Source: Opisthorchis felineus
Lineage: Eukaryota; Platyhelminthes; Trematoda; Opisthorchiida; Opisthorchiidae
DNA: 64,000 nt
NCBI GenBank assembly: GCA_004794785.1
Contig: SJOL01001577.1
Span: forward strand, 762,267-826,266
Direction: 5' to 3'
In this document: positions 14,036 through 26,100 of the stretch, in pieces
Numbering within the stretch: position 1 is the first letter of the stretch
Layout: every line of letters starts with the position of its first letter
The notes under the pieces: model-generated
What the model saw: only the letters and a program-made list of their open reading frames with translations
Databases searched by the model: none
Told to the model about the DNA's origin: nothing
Program-made: the position numbers and the translations under genes

Positions 14036-14070
14036 GAATTCATTTGCAGGTTGCAATCTCGATTCATCCC

Positions 14071-14254
14071 GAGACAGCGCCGTTAAGGCGCGAACTTACT
14101 GACCGAAAGGTTCGTGCTTCGAACCCAACCTCGGCATCTTCACTACTCCTCTCTAGGTTTGGGCACTCTTGGAGTATCCCTGCCCTCGTGCTTCCTTCGG
14201 ATGGCATATCACATGTGCAACGAAAGAATGGTACAGCTGGACAATTACTATCGT
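14071..14254 (+). repeat. tRNA-related SINE family A copy
   Basis: Head cgttaaggcgcgaacttact with gaccgaaaggttcgtgcttc, body ctctaggtttgggcac, ccctcgtgcttccttcggat. Immediately preceded by a family C SINE fragment (13938-14035). Confidence 0.65.
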
Positions 14255-14599
14255 TTCTATGTAATCTCGATGAAAATGAGGACCAGTGTTCACGCACCAG
14301 GACAAATATCAGTTTTCCTATCCTCCAGACTCCAGAGGTCGATGCGTCCAAACAACTGGCGGCTTATGGAGTCAGTGGAATCCGACGGAGCACCAAATTA
14401 GAACCCTTGCCGGCGCTGTATCTCGTAACGGAAAAGTTAATGCCACAACCGGCCCAAAAAGCCATGTTCACGACCGAAGCACTAAGTGGATACCAGAAGG
14501 AGACCGGGCCCGGAAACGATCCTAATAGACCTGCTTGCGCTTCACTCTGGAATTGTTGTTATTGGAACATCCCTACTTGCCTCCGGGACCTCAGGGACC

Positions 14600-15385
14600 G
14601 AAATGCTTCTGGAACGGTCGCTCAGGGACATTGAGTACGCGCACGATATTGCTCTCCTTGATTCGGATTCTTCAAAGCTGCAAGTCACTTTAAGTAACTT
14701 AAACAGTCCTGCCGCAAGTTCTGCTGCTGCAAGACTGGGTCGGATCAAACAGATGCTTACAGACCAGCCGATCGATGTTGTAGATAAATTTGTTTACCTG
14801 GGAAGTTATGTAAGTTCCGGTGGACTGGCTGGAAACGAGATCACTTCTCGAATCCTGAAGGTCATGACAGCTTCTGTGAACCTCCGACACATGCGGTGCC
14901 AGCATGACATCAGTTTATCCGTCAAGAGCTGAGTATACACCACGATGGTGAGATCCATACTGCCTTACGGATTAGAAAGGTGGACTTCACGCGTAGAGGA
15001 TTCACACAAACTGTCGACGTTTAACCATCGGTATCTCCGAAGTATTGGCCGGCTCTGGTGAGAATATCGAGTAAGTAATGCTGAGTTAAGCCAGGTTGTT
15101 TCGGGAAGAAATGACTCTCACGCGATGGATTAGCTACTCACGCTTCACAGGTTATGCATAGCCCTTTACTTAGTGGAAGTGACCGATAAGCAAACATTCT
15201 ATGGCGTGGTAACTCGGTGTGAAAACACTAGCCAGTAAACTCAGTCGGAATGACAGCGACCACCTACCTGGATAGAGACCCCGGAACCCAACTCATCAGT
15301 GGTTGATGACACTGGCAGACATGATTCAGTCGTTCTTTCAGTGGCGCTTGTGCATTGAAGTTATCGCCTTCACTGCGTAGTTGCC
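14600..15385 (+). mobile_element. RTE-like retrotransposon fragment: C-terminal reverse transcriptase
   Basis: One frame from 14600 to 14931 reads DIEYAHDIALLDSDSSKLQ, VDKFVYLGSYVSSGGLAGNE and LRHMRCQHDISLSVKS; it continues after a stop with MVRSILPYGLERWTSRVEDS and YLRSIGRLW, and ends near 15380 with a piece reading FFQWRLCIEV. The catalytic box is YAHD at 14636-14647, so the first Asp is lost. Truncated at the 5' end. Confidence 0.82.
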
Positions 15386-15694
15386 CAGTTTCTGGTTTCC
15401 TCAAGTAGCTATATTGAACTAACTGATCATGCCATCGCCTCCATTGCCTAGCAATATCTCGTCCTCCAATTTTTCGGTGGCCAGGACTTTAGTAGCTGGA
15501 GCCAAAGTGCACTTGATGCATGGTTTGTTGCTGATAAACTGAACCGAACTGGGTGAAAATTAATTTTGAGGACAGGAACCTGGTTATTCACTGCAGTAGG
15601 ACTGCTGGCACAAGAGGTTTTGGTTAACTCGTTCGTTACTGGCAATAGCTTGGTAATGGACATTGATGTCAGGGTGGGCGTGGATATGTATTTT

Positions 15695-16655
15695 GCGCGG
15701 GCTTAGGACTCATCAACTGACCTGGACCTGGGAATTCCGCACACTGTACTTCACGAAGAGGCTGGATCTTACCGCAGTGTGACGGTTTGCGCACCTCCAT
15801 AACCCAGTGAACTATGCTGAGGAGTGTACGTGTAACATCCACAAAGCCTCTCATATCAGGTCAGTGAGTAGAGGTCTGGTTAACATTCTTCTGGCCCCTC
15901 AGTATGGGGGCTGAAACATGTGTGGTGACTTGCTTCCCAAAAACGGCTGCTCTAATTACGGACCATGTAGGGCCTCGCCATTAGTATGATGCACAAGCAT
16001 GACGTACCTGACTCAAGGGAGTGCCTAAACTGGCGAGAAGAACAACTGAACTAGTGCGCTTTCATGGCCACCTAACACACTAACCACCGGCGCCTTGCAG
16101 TCAGGCTTTTGAGCCAAAGGCTTCGGTCGACGCCTGTGGTCTTCCTTCAGTCTAGGTTTCGGCTCCCCGGAAATATCTCGACGCACATTTAGCCATGAAC
16201 TACGTGAAGCCGAAAATTTCACGCCACATAGGCCGTCGTCTGATGCAATCAGCTGGGTCGCCCTACTTGTTGTATACGCTAGCGAAGACGGTCTACTGCG
16301 GATGCCACCCATCTTTCTTCAATAGTATCCATCATCTCCTCCCATCTAACGAACACTGTTCTGTAGATCCCATCCATCCATTCGTCACTGTTGCATCCAA
16401 AGAAGTGCTTAGTGGCATACCATTGCTCACGCCTGCCGCTTCGTGTTCCCCCTGTTTTTATCGCAATTCTTACTGTGCGAACTCTCGAGCAAGTCGGTCA
16501 ACAAGCTACTCTAGCGCGCATTATCGATACTTTATCAATAGACATTTGCTATAGTTCCAAAGGTCCAAGTATGGTAATCGAGCTTGTCGCTGATCAATTA
16601 TCTAGACATTATCGCATACGAACTTAAGGTGCATCTGCTGTAACGGGTTGTGCCG
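15695..16655 (-). repeat. Unclassified dispersed repeat D, long copy
   Basis: Its 15695-15900 part is the reverse complement of 49085-49290. Beyond that, 15900-16655 matches 21120-21755 in the same orientation (for example gccgtcgtctgatgcaatca versus ggctgtcgcatatgacatca, and the ends gttgtgccgg versus ggtggtgccgg). This makes the unit close to 1 kb. Ends abruptly before the RTE fragment at 16850. Confidence 0.6.
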
Positions 16656-16849
16656 GCCTGCGTAAAGTTATCAGCTCATGAGTTGGAGCTTCTTTACTTG
16701 ACTGGATCTTCTTAAACGACCTTCTTTCTGCACTTGGTTTGTCTGCCTCCACAAGAGGTCATACTAGCCCTATAATATCCGTTCTTTATTCGTAGTTCCT
16801 GCATATGCATGAAACCCCTAGTTCGGTTTTGTTGAAGGATAATCTTTAT

Positions 16850-17205
16850 GGGGAATTAACCACGAGAAGTCTGGATTTTGTCATAGTCGCCGGCGGTCTC
16901 AGTGGGACGTTTCAGTTTTTTCAAAGGCGCAATTTGGTGGCCTGTTTAGCTTGGACTTCAGACATAATGACAATGTTTATCGTCTTTCGCAGCTTTGCAT
17001 TGATCATCAACTGCTCTTCAATACTGGATTCAGACGTAGTTGACTCCATTGCGCTACCTGGCCTTTCTATGCTGATGGACAACCAGGGGACGAGATCTAC
17101 CGCTTATCCAGTAACACCCGGTGGCGAAGATTTGTTCTTGACCTTCGATCTTTCTGGACTCGGTTCCCTGAGAGACCGAAGAAGCGAATTCCATGTGTAG
17201 CCACT
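16850..17205 (+). mobile_element. RTE-like retrotransposon fragment: AP endonuclease
   Basis: Pieces of the endonuclease domain in shifting frames: SLDFVIVAGGLSG, RLSQLCIDHQLLFNTGFRR, LHCATW and TRWRRFVLDLRSFWTRF, in the same order as the copy at 12.1 kb. Several single-base frameshifts. It probably belongs to the same copy as the reverse transcriptase piece starting at 17450, with a SINE between them. Confidence 0.7.
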
Positions 17206-17280
17206 CGGGACGCACATCCGAGGGTAGCGGGCAGGGTTTCCACTGAGTAGGAGTGTACTGACCACATCTTTAATAGGCAG

Positions 17281-17445
17281 GGGGCGAAATGGCTCAGTGG
17301 TTAGGGCGCGGAGTTACCGAACCCAACCTCTGCATCTCGACTTTTCATCTTTAAGCTCGGGCAACCTGGCAGTATCCCAGACCTCGTGCTTTCTTCGGGT
17401 GGCATAGAAGTTAGGCACCGAAAAGGTGTTGCAGCTGAACGGTTT
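17281..17445 (+). repeat. tRNA-related SINE family A copy
   Basis: A-box-like atggctcagtggttagggc near 17289, then the family body gggcaacctggcagtatccc, cctcgtgctttcttcgggtg, ggcaccgaaaaggt. The B box is deleted (accgaacccaacctc). It sits between the endonuclease and reverse transcriptase pieces of an RTE-like element, consistent with insertion into it. Confidence 0.72.
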
Positions 17446-17449
17446 CGGT

Positions 17450-17760
17450 TCCTTTGATAGGCTGGCTCTTCTGTATGCAATTGGTTAACAAAGATTGTCC
17501 TTGAAGTTCGCGAAAATTCTGCATGCCATTTATGCCCGTACTTCTGGTCGCGTTAGGGTTTACCGTGAAGTATCCCAAAGTCTACTCATAACTAGTGAGG
17601 TTCATAAGGGTTGTCACCTCTTCTCATTTTCGTTCTATTTGTCATGGAATGCGCTGTCCAGTGGATTGTGAGTCTAGGTGTGAAAGTAGTATCTGGAGAT
17701 AGATCAGTGGATTTGGGTTATGCGGATAACGTTCTGTAACTTGGTAAAACTACGCCAAAC
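17450..17760 (+). mobile_element. RTE-like retrotransposon fragment: reverse transcriptase
   Basis: Reads SFDRLALLYAIG, ILHAIYARTSGRVRVYREVS, EVHKGCHLFSF and VVSGDRSVDLGYADNV. The catalytic box is YADN at 17719-17730, so the second Asp has become Asn. Follows a SINE that separates it from the endonuclease piece at 16850-17205. Confidence 0.75.
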
Positions 17761-18400
17761 AGAATGCCGGAAGTAGTCTCGTGTTTTGCGTCATTTTGCA
17801 CCTTTGAGGCGCAGTCTTGCTTGAGGTAATGAGCCGGATTCGCCTGAGCAGCAGATCAAACTTTTTGTGTTTTGTAGTTGATTTGTCACTAAGGATAGGG
17901 TGCGCTGCGGAAGTCTTTGGAACCTCAGTGCTTGTTCTAGCCAGTATAAATCGAAGTTCTGTCGATCGGCTACGAATCAGGGAAACGTACATTTTTACAT
18001 CAAAGCTTGCACTTTTGTTACAGGGTGTGCTAGTTAATTCATGGAGAACGGTGGTTGAACACTATGTCCGATTCGGAGTTCAGTTTTCGGCTACGGCCCT
18101 GACGAAGTATTTGATGTCGCCTCGCTGGTGTCGTATGTCTCAAGTGTTACTTTGATGCTATTAGTTAGCTAGTTCGCTACGACCGCGCAAACTTATCGAT
18201 TTCAGATGCTGTTGTTGCTAGCGCCAACCCAACTTATTTCTTTGCGAGCCTTTTGCAACAATCTCTCAGTTTTTTTTCCAGCGAAAACATCCGATTTTTT
18301 GGGTATTAGTGTGTGCTTCGCGTACGTTTGAATTAGTGTTTATTGTCCACACCTAGATACGTTATCCAACCTTCATATATACAATTCGTGTTCAACCTTT
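17761..18400. other. Region upstream of the OATP gene, nothing assigned
   Basis: Between the last RTE-like piece and the candidate 3' splice site at 18414. It should hold the promoter or a 5' UTR exon if these are close, but I see no clear core promoter. Confidence 0.4.
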
Positions 18401-18468
18401 TCTGTTCCTTTCAGCGGCCTTTGTTCATTTTTGACCGATTATTACCACCCATTTGAAAGACCTGGGAT
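18401..18468 (+). promoter_or_regulatory. 5' UTR with candidate 3' splice site upstream of the OATP start
   Basis: A good pyrimidine tract and acceptor (tctgttcctttcag, ending at 18414) lies 54 nt before the ATG. Flatworm transcripts often have a non-coding first exon or receive a trans-spliced leader here; either is inference. No TATA or initiator that I trust is visible nearby. Confidence 0.4.
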
Positions 18469-19810
18469 ATGCCCACTCCCTATCTGTCACGAACTGCGTC
18501 ACAGCATTCTCCCACTCTTTCCGGTGCACCTTGCTCAATAGGTGATGCGAATTTGGAACAACGAGTACCTATTGATTGGGACACTAATGTCGTCAATTTC
18601 ATTTCGGCATGTCGTCATCCTGGACTGGTGCGCCGTACCTCTGTGGCAGCTTCGCATGCACCTACTGACGGATCCTCGTCCTTCAAACGTCGGCATCGGC
18701 GTAACCTTTCAGCCGCCACGACCGTGGGTTTCGGTCGGGCTCCAGACACACCACGCAGTTTTCCGAAGCCTTTTCAGTCAATCTTCAATTTTCATCCGCA
18801 GGCCAACAATTTCAACTCGTTTAGCAAACCACCAGCCTTTGCGCGACCCAGCCTGTACGGGCATACACGTAATATAAGTGACCCAACCTCGTGTTGGGAG
18901 TGCTATCGGGTAGACGTAAAGCCCAGTGGACCTGGTCATTTTCTTGACCATCCCATTTATCCCCTCTTGCACCTGTCTCGGCAATACTCTGGAACATCTC
19001 CTGAACGGGTCGATGAATATGCTACTTCTGGTGAGGCTAAAAGTCAAGCATCTCCATACTTACCGGCCTGGCAACCTGCCTACACAGCTGGATGGGTTGA
19101 GGTCGACGGAGATGATCATAAGAAAAAACTGGACTCCGATAAAATATCCATCGCTTCTTTGGAAGAACGCTGCCTTCTTGCTTGTCTACAACCATGTGCG
19201 ACTCCCGCCACCGTTCTTATCGGACTCTTTTTTGCCATGTTTACTCAAACCATGGTGGTTTCCGGCCTGGTGAACAGCATGCTTACCACTCTGGAGCGGC
19301 GTTTTGGGTTTACAACACGTCAGGCTGGCTACATTGTTAGTTGTTGCGAGGGCGCAGGGGTTTTGACCACTGTGGCTATTAGTTTTATCAATGGTCGCAA
19401 GCACAACCGACTTCGGATTGTCGGTCTTGCCACACTACTTATGTCTTTCGCATTTGCCTTGTTCACCCTACCCCATTTTATCGTCGGTCCCTATCAGCCC
19501 AATCAATCATCTGTCGTCAATGTTCGCTCATCTGTTTCCACATTGAAAACGTACCAATTGTGCACCAACCAGTCCTCACTTCCCGTCCCCAATAACTTGT
19601 GTTTGGAGTCAAACATAACGGTACTTGATGACTCAGCTCCTAACCTCGTCACAGTGGCCAAAACCTCCGAGGATCCAATGAGTTCACTCAGCCTGCTGAT
19701 ACTTTGTGTGGCTATGGTGCTTGCTGGGATCGGAGCTGGCCCTCTGCTGGTTTTGGCACCAACTTACCTGTGGGATAATCTGAGTGCTAAGCAATATCCG
19801 CTTTACTCTG
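18469..19810 (+). CDS. SLCO: OATP exon 1: N-terminal tail to TM4
   Basis: Codes residues 1-447 and ends in phase 1 at a consensus donor (gtaagt at 19811). Residues 1-246 are hydrophilic, rich in Ser, Pro and Arg, without a signal peptide, so cytosolic. TM1 starts near 247. LERRFGF (275-281) and GRKHNRLRIVG (309-319) are typical OATP elements around TM2 and TM3. The extracellular loop 339-403 carries NxS/T sequons at N345, N367 and N382. TM4 contains GIGAGPLLVLAPTYLWDN, close to the family's GIGATP...SYIDDN block. The open frame runs on to 19887 but that extension is intronic, because family homology stops exactly at the donor (PLYS) and resumes in exon 2. Confidence 0.93.
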
Positions 19811-22800
19811 GTAAGTTACCCCCTTATCTTCTACTCAGTGAAATTTTACGTAAAATTCCACTGGAGCTTTTGTGGTCGATTGAATGATGATAGATCTTGC
19901 CATTCCTGAGATTCCTTGCTTGTTTCATTGGTTGTTGCAGGGGGTTGATGATCAGTCCCGTCAACTTTCAACGTGTTGAATTTTTGGATCGATATATATG
20001 GGTAAATTCCTAGTGAATTATTGTCTTCTATTGAAGTTGCCCTGATTGCTATCCGGGCTGTTTGTAACCTCCTCTGCTAATAGCACCATGCTTTGGTTGT
20101 TGCTTGCATTTTCGCTCTGAGCGCGGGTTCCACGTAGACTCATGATGGTACCGCAATAGAGGCGGGTATACTATGACAGCATGTGTATCAGCCACCCATC
20201 TTGCTCTGCACTCTGTGTTAACCAGTTTCCGCGATTGAAAAAATCGTGAGTGGCGAACTGTTCTTCTTTATTCTGACAGACAAGTCTGTGCAATTCGGGC
20301 GTTGATCGCTGGTTAGCACTAATTGCGGCATTTGAAACAAACCTCGCTGAAGGCTGTGTATAATTTGTTGTGGCACGCTAGCTCGAGATGGCTTAGGGGC
20401 GTGAGTGAATGACCTGTGATTCAAATCCACCCAGATTTCTTCGATTGTCCTTGTCTATGCCAGCAGTATCTGTTCCCCTGTGCTTCTATCGGCCTGCATT
20501 ACAACTGGCACTGAGGATCGTACTGTATCTGATCTGCTTTTTACTTACATATGCGCTGTTTTCCATCCATGGCCTTATTTAATAAAGAGATAGCAGTGAC
20601 CTGACGGCAACGTAAACTGACGGCAATTGCCATCAGTGCGCACCGTAGGATCCCCGTCCTCCCCTAGCCGAGTTGCGCCTACTAGTTCTTGCGTGTGTTT
20701 GAAAATCCTGGGGACACTCTCACCTGCGATAACACGCTGTCAACTCTTACCGTTTTTTATACTTGGTCATATGTGCGATGTTGGAGCCATCCTACACCGA
20801 CATACGAGGAACGCCAGTGTGTGTTCCAGTTTTGTCCAGTTTTTATTTATCAAATTACAAAATTCTCATTTACTGGCATTTTCAACTGACCCACCCTTTC
20901 TTTATAGTCCCAGGATGATTTTACAGTGACATCAACCGCCAGTTGTCGCCGGTATTCCTGTAATGAGTGTTACTTTTCACGAAGGGACCGGACCTTATTG
21001 TTGTGCAATGGGTTACGAACCTCACCAACCCACTGAGCTGTACTGAAGGATTCCAATGTAGCGTATGCAAAGTTTATCCTACCAGGTTGGTCAGTGAGTA
21101 GACGTCTGACAGATGCAGTCTTCTGGCCCTCCGTGTCCGACACCTTGTTTCTTCAAAAGGTAGTCTTACACTAGCCATCACTACTTCGCAATCTGGCATG
21201 TAAGCCAAAGAATTTGGTTAAGGACTCTGATCACCTTCCTGTTTGGGTTTGAACACCTGGGCACCAACTCAGCCCACATATAACCATGAGATACACAGCA
21301 AAACCCACTTTCATACCATATCGGCTGTCGCATATGACATCAGCTTGGTTGCTTTATTCGCTGCGTACAGCAAGATGGATGGGCGAAAACGCGTGACTGT
21401 TGACACATTCCATCCTTCTTCGTTGTTATCTCTTAACTCCCTTCCTGTCACATTTATGAAAGATTCTTCTAAATATCCCAGCTGTAGTCAGGTCAGTCAG
21501 ATGCCCGGGGAATCGATCGCTCATGCATCACCGCTGAAATCCGCCATCCAAACTTCGCTCTTATGTTTTTATCTGCGAATAATTCAAACATATTAGCTAT
21601 CAAACCATTCTTGCGTGCACTTATCGATGGACACTTGCTGCATTTCTGAAACTAAGGCACAGGATCTAAGTACAGTAATTAAGCTTACAACACTCTCACT
21701 GTCAGCTACGAACTTCTAGGTGCGCTGCGACTGTAGCAGCGGGTGGTGCCGGTTTCGGCGTAACTCTCAATTTCTTAGCGGACGCTTCCTTGCCCAATCT
21801 GGCAACCTTAGATTGTCAGTCGAACATGTGCTGTCCGACTGTCCACATCCATTAATTCTGGCACTGGTCAACTACCAATTGCCCTTTGCAATTGGTAATG
21901 TGTTCACTTACACACTAACCGAAAGTGGCCCAGATTAGACAGAAGGCGCTTTCTATCACCACCTCCAACCGCGAAGAGTTCGGGCACAGTCGTGGTCGAT
22001 AGAAACCTCGATATACATGTGGGGACGCCTTAACTCATCAGCAGTACATCTTTGTGGTTTATGTAACCTAGACGTAAAACGTATTGATAATGGTGGATAC
22101 CTTTTGGAACTGTACGGATCACCAGCAGTACTCAGTAGTACTCAGTAGTACTGGATTTGGACGCAGTGAGTGCCGTTGTGATACGCGGCACCGCCTGCTG
22201 AGCATTCATGGGGCCAAATGGATCGCATTGCCATCAGTGACTAATGACTGGAGTACATCGATTCAAATCATGCTGTTGTACGGTGTAGATTCTCCATAGA
22301 TTTCCACGGGAAACATAGGGAACTAGATCACCATTTGGCAGGAGAAATCCACAACCTAAAGTTTACTGTGTATCTTACCAGTGTCTTCATTTTGATGGGT
22401 AATACCGTCATTCACTTGAAATGCTGTTTTACGTTTATTGTCGGACAGCATATTGTCTTGTATGAACTGTTGCCGCTTGCTGATGTAATACACCTCTTGC
22501 CTGGTGCATTAAGTGTGCGATAGGGTGAGGTGTGAAGTATATGAGTAGACTCGCATCAGAGTCGAATGTAACTTTCTCCATTCAAGAAGTTTAGTAGATT
22601 TGTGAACCTGGTTTTCTATTGCTCAGAGAATACGGAAGAAGTGAAAGTCCGCTACTGGAGACTAGTGTAACAAAAACGAAAAATATGAGAACTGTTCGTC
22701 CAAAGGCAAGACCTACTTAAGTTTGCCAACAAATTTTGTCTCCTTACGTTTGAATGGTTATACTCACCTAATCGATTTTAGAAAGACGCGTGCTTGATGA

Positions 22801-23136
22801 TTGATTCTTATGGTCCTCAAGGTTTTTTCTGACAGCTTGTTTCTAGAGGCCGAGTCCAAACGGTAACTTCATGTTCGTTGATGACGATTTTTGCTCGGAA
22901 TAACAAGGCTTCCCTTTTTGCAGTGTTTTGCACTACTAACGTTTAATATTGCAGGTAAAGTCAGTCCGTCCTGAACAGCCGAGAAGTACTGTACAACTGG
23001 TTCATTCATTCTTATTGGGAATCGTCAGCAGTGCGTGGTCGGAGGTGTAGGCACCTCAGAATGCTTGACATAGGCCAGCACTAGGTCCCCTCCCTCACCC
23101 ACTCTTTTTCTCTTCTTTTCACTCTAGGGCTTTAAA

Positions 23137-23172
<36 letters not shown>

Positions 23173-26100
23173 GGNTATATATATATATATATATATAGAC
23201 GAACCTTATGGTTGTATGGCAGTGAAGCATCAGTGTCAACACTGATGTTGCTGTCTTTGATGGTGATGATTATTATTATTATTCGAACGCGCAATCTCCC
23301 GGCCAGTAGTTTGAACAGTTAAGTGCTCGGCCACGAGCGGCCGATTAGCAGTGTGATTAACTCGCACTTAGACAGGACCACACAGCACCACTCGTTGTTC
23401 AGTCGCGTGTTGACTGATTTCTCAGGTAACGACTTCTCAGATAGAAGGTTTACTCGTCGTGTGAACTATTCTTCCTCCTAAGCTACTTATAGTTAACTGA
23501 TTTTGTGATAAACTTTAGGAATTTCCCTTTCTATGCTTGGGCAACCTGGCAGTATCCGAGCCCTCGTGCTTCCTTCGGGTGGCATGACAGCTAGGCACCG
23601 AAAGGATGCTACAGCTGAACGATTTATTTAGTTATTCAGTTAATTGATTAATTTAGGGATTTTCGTGCTGTAAGTGAAGCGAACTTATGCCTAACAACTA
23701 TTTCACCCCTGTTGGGAAATAGGAAAATCCGAATTTGCGACCTCTCGGCCATTGGTAGAGCACTATACCTTTCGAACATGAATGTCTGGTCAGGAATTTC
23801 ATTAACTTGTACTTTGTATATGACTCCAGAAAATGCACATTCATATCACGGCCGTTGGCCCACCGCAGGTGATTCTTACCAGAAATTTGACAGTTGTACA
23901 GTACTTCTCCACTTTTAACCATGTGTTGACTTCGTCTCGCCAGTTGGAACTCACGAGTGAAAACCGAAGCTATCATCGCCGCTTATAACACCATGACGAC
24001 CCATTTCCTTCCACCAGCACCTTTTGGCTTTGTTTTTTTCTGAGCATTTCCTTCTCAGTTTTTTCCAGAGCTGGTCACACTTGCTTTAGTCGTGCCACGT
24101 GTATTCCCCAGGCTCACCAGCTTGCTACTAATCAGACGTTACATGCGAGCAATATGAAAGCTCAGAGTTATTACCCGACTACTCCAGGTATTCAAGTCCT
24201 TCGATCAAATCATCCCATTTCGTTACTTTTTCCTCCGTTACTTTCTTAACCAATGACTGCAGAATCACCTCGGTTGGTTGTATTTTGCCACACTGTTGTT
24301 CAAGCAATCGACGGGAACCAATGAACACCTCTCTCAGTGTAACACTGTTTCCAATCTCACATTTTCAGGACACGCTATGTAGGACGCTACTATCTGAGTC
24401 GTAGGTGTGTGCGCTCGTTTGAACCGCCTAAAACGCTGCTCTCTCGTTCCGTTTGTCTCTGTATCATCTTCAGAGGCTGTTTTATGCTGGTAGCACTGTC
24501 ACCATTTTCGGTCAATGTTTTTTCTGCTTGTTGCATCGTCTCATGTGATCAAGTTCCCTTGTTTATTGGTCTTTGTTTGGGTTAGTGGAAGCCAGTATGT
24601 CGCAAGCTTGGATCTTCTGAACCACATTCATACAGAATAACTTTTCCTGTATTTTCCGATCTATCTGCTTTTTGATATCCGTCTGAGTTACGGATACGAA
24701 TGGCATCGTTTGTTAGACTAACTTACGGGCTAACTTTTCGAAAGCATTGAGTTTTCTTAGTGCAGTACGTTTATTTAAGGTGTTTAAAAGGGATGTCATT
24801 GGAGAGACAAAACCCTTGTTCTGCCCCTCCAAGATGACTTTTGTTCTCATTTTTGCATCGAAATCATCACGTGAAGTGTCGCGTTCACAACGCGTTGTTA
24901 TTTCCCCCCTCTAAGATACGCGTATTCGCCGCGCATGACCGCAAAATACTTGTTTGCCAGTTTGCAAGGTTGCAAACTCAACCGATTTCTTTGACTGGAG
25001 CGACTTTCTTGTAACTGAGCTAGCCACTAACTAAATGTGCTTGTGTATAGATAATTTCACTAGTTTTTCAATGCTAGCTTTGTATACCTGCTTATAACGA
25101 TACCGCCTATTGTGCTCGGTTTTCATATTGGGCTAAATTTCTTACATTGAGACCATGAATGCGTCGGATGAAACGGAAAGAAGGAAGTCTGACGACTAGT
25201 GCATTTCTTACTGTCACGAAAACCAATTTGATTAGTGATGTGTGCTTCTAGTTGTGAATGTCGTCCTTTCGGTTTCATTTTCATCACTAGCTTACTGTCA
25301 CCACTCGCGATTCGACAGGTGAAAAATTGTCTGCAATTCGAAAACCATGTTGTTGGTTTGGAGTAGGTTTCGAAGTCGAAATCCACTTGACATATGCCTT
25401 TTCATCCGGCATCTAAAACTTTGCTGAGTGCGGTGCAGTGACCAACTAAATGAACACTGTTTTCCTATCAAAACACCTATCATTTATGATAGTCGCAACC
25501 AGGGGAGGTGGGTCTGTACGTGTTATTCCTGATTCGCTCTGGTACGTTAATCAGAGTTTGGTGAGCTAATGCGAATTCAGTTCTTCCACCTTTTTAATGG
25601 TCAATATTAAAGTGCCCTGGTGAGTATCACTTGATCTGATGTTCTTCCCCATTTATCATCGTCTGAAGTCACTAAGAAGATGTACCAAACTCAAACCCTA
25701 CCAACTCTCCTACACAGTAGGCTCCGCCAACTCTCTATCGATTTAAAAGCGTGCCTATGGACTGGTCTGAACAACCGACGAATGCATCACGTTTCTGGCG
25801 TCCGTTCAAGGCTAATCAGTTGTGAGGATTTTTTGAAATTGCGATGCTACAACCAAACTTATTTTCCCAAACTTGCGTTCGATCCATTTTGACGGTAGTA
25901 CTGACTTTGGCTACCTCATGTCAGTGGCATTGTTTCCAGTTCAACTTCGAACTTCAACCCTGAGCGGTCCACCAGAGAGCAGCCCGGTTCATATTGAGTG
26001 TTCCGATGTTTTGCACCCGGTTGGCTGAGGAACCTATCTTGTTCCATACTTTACTCCTCAATTATGTTTGCGTTTACTCCCTTGGAACACACTGGCCATG

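Noticed and set aside
25123..25483. Minus-strand frame resembling a Penelope-type GIY-YIG endonuclease tail (VDFDFE...)
   Set aside because: Only a few residues fit and the conserved Arg/Glu positions of the domain are not identifiable.
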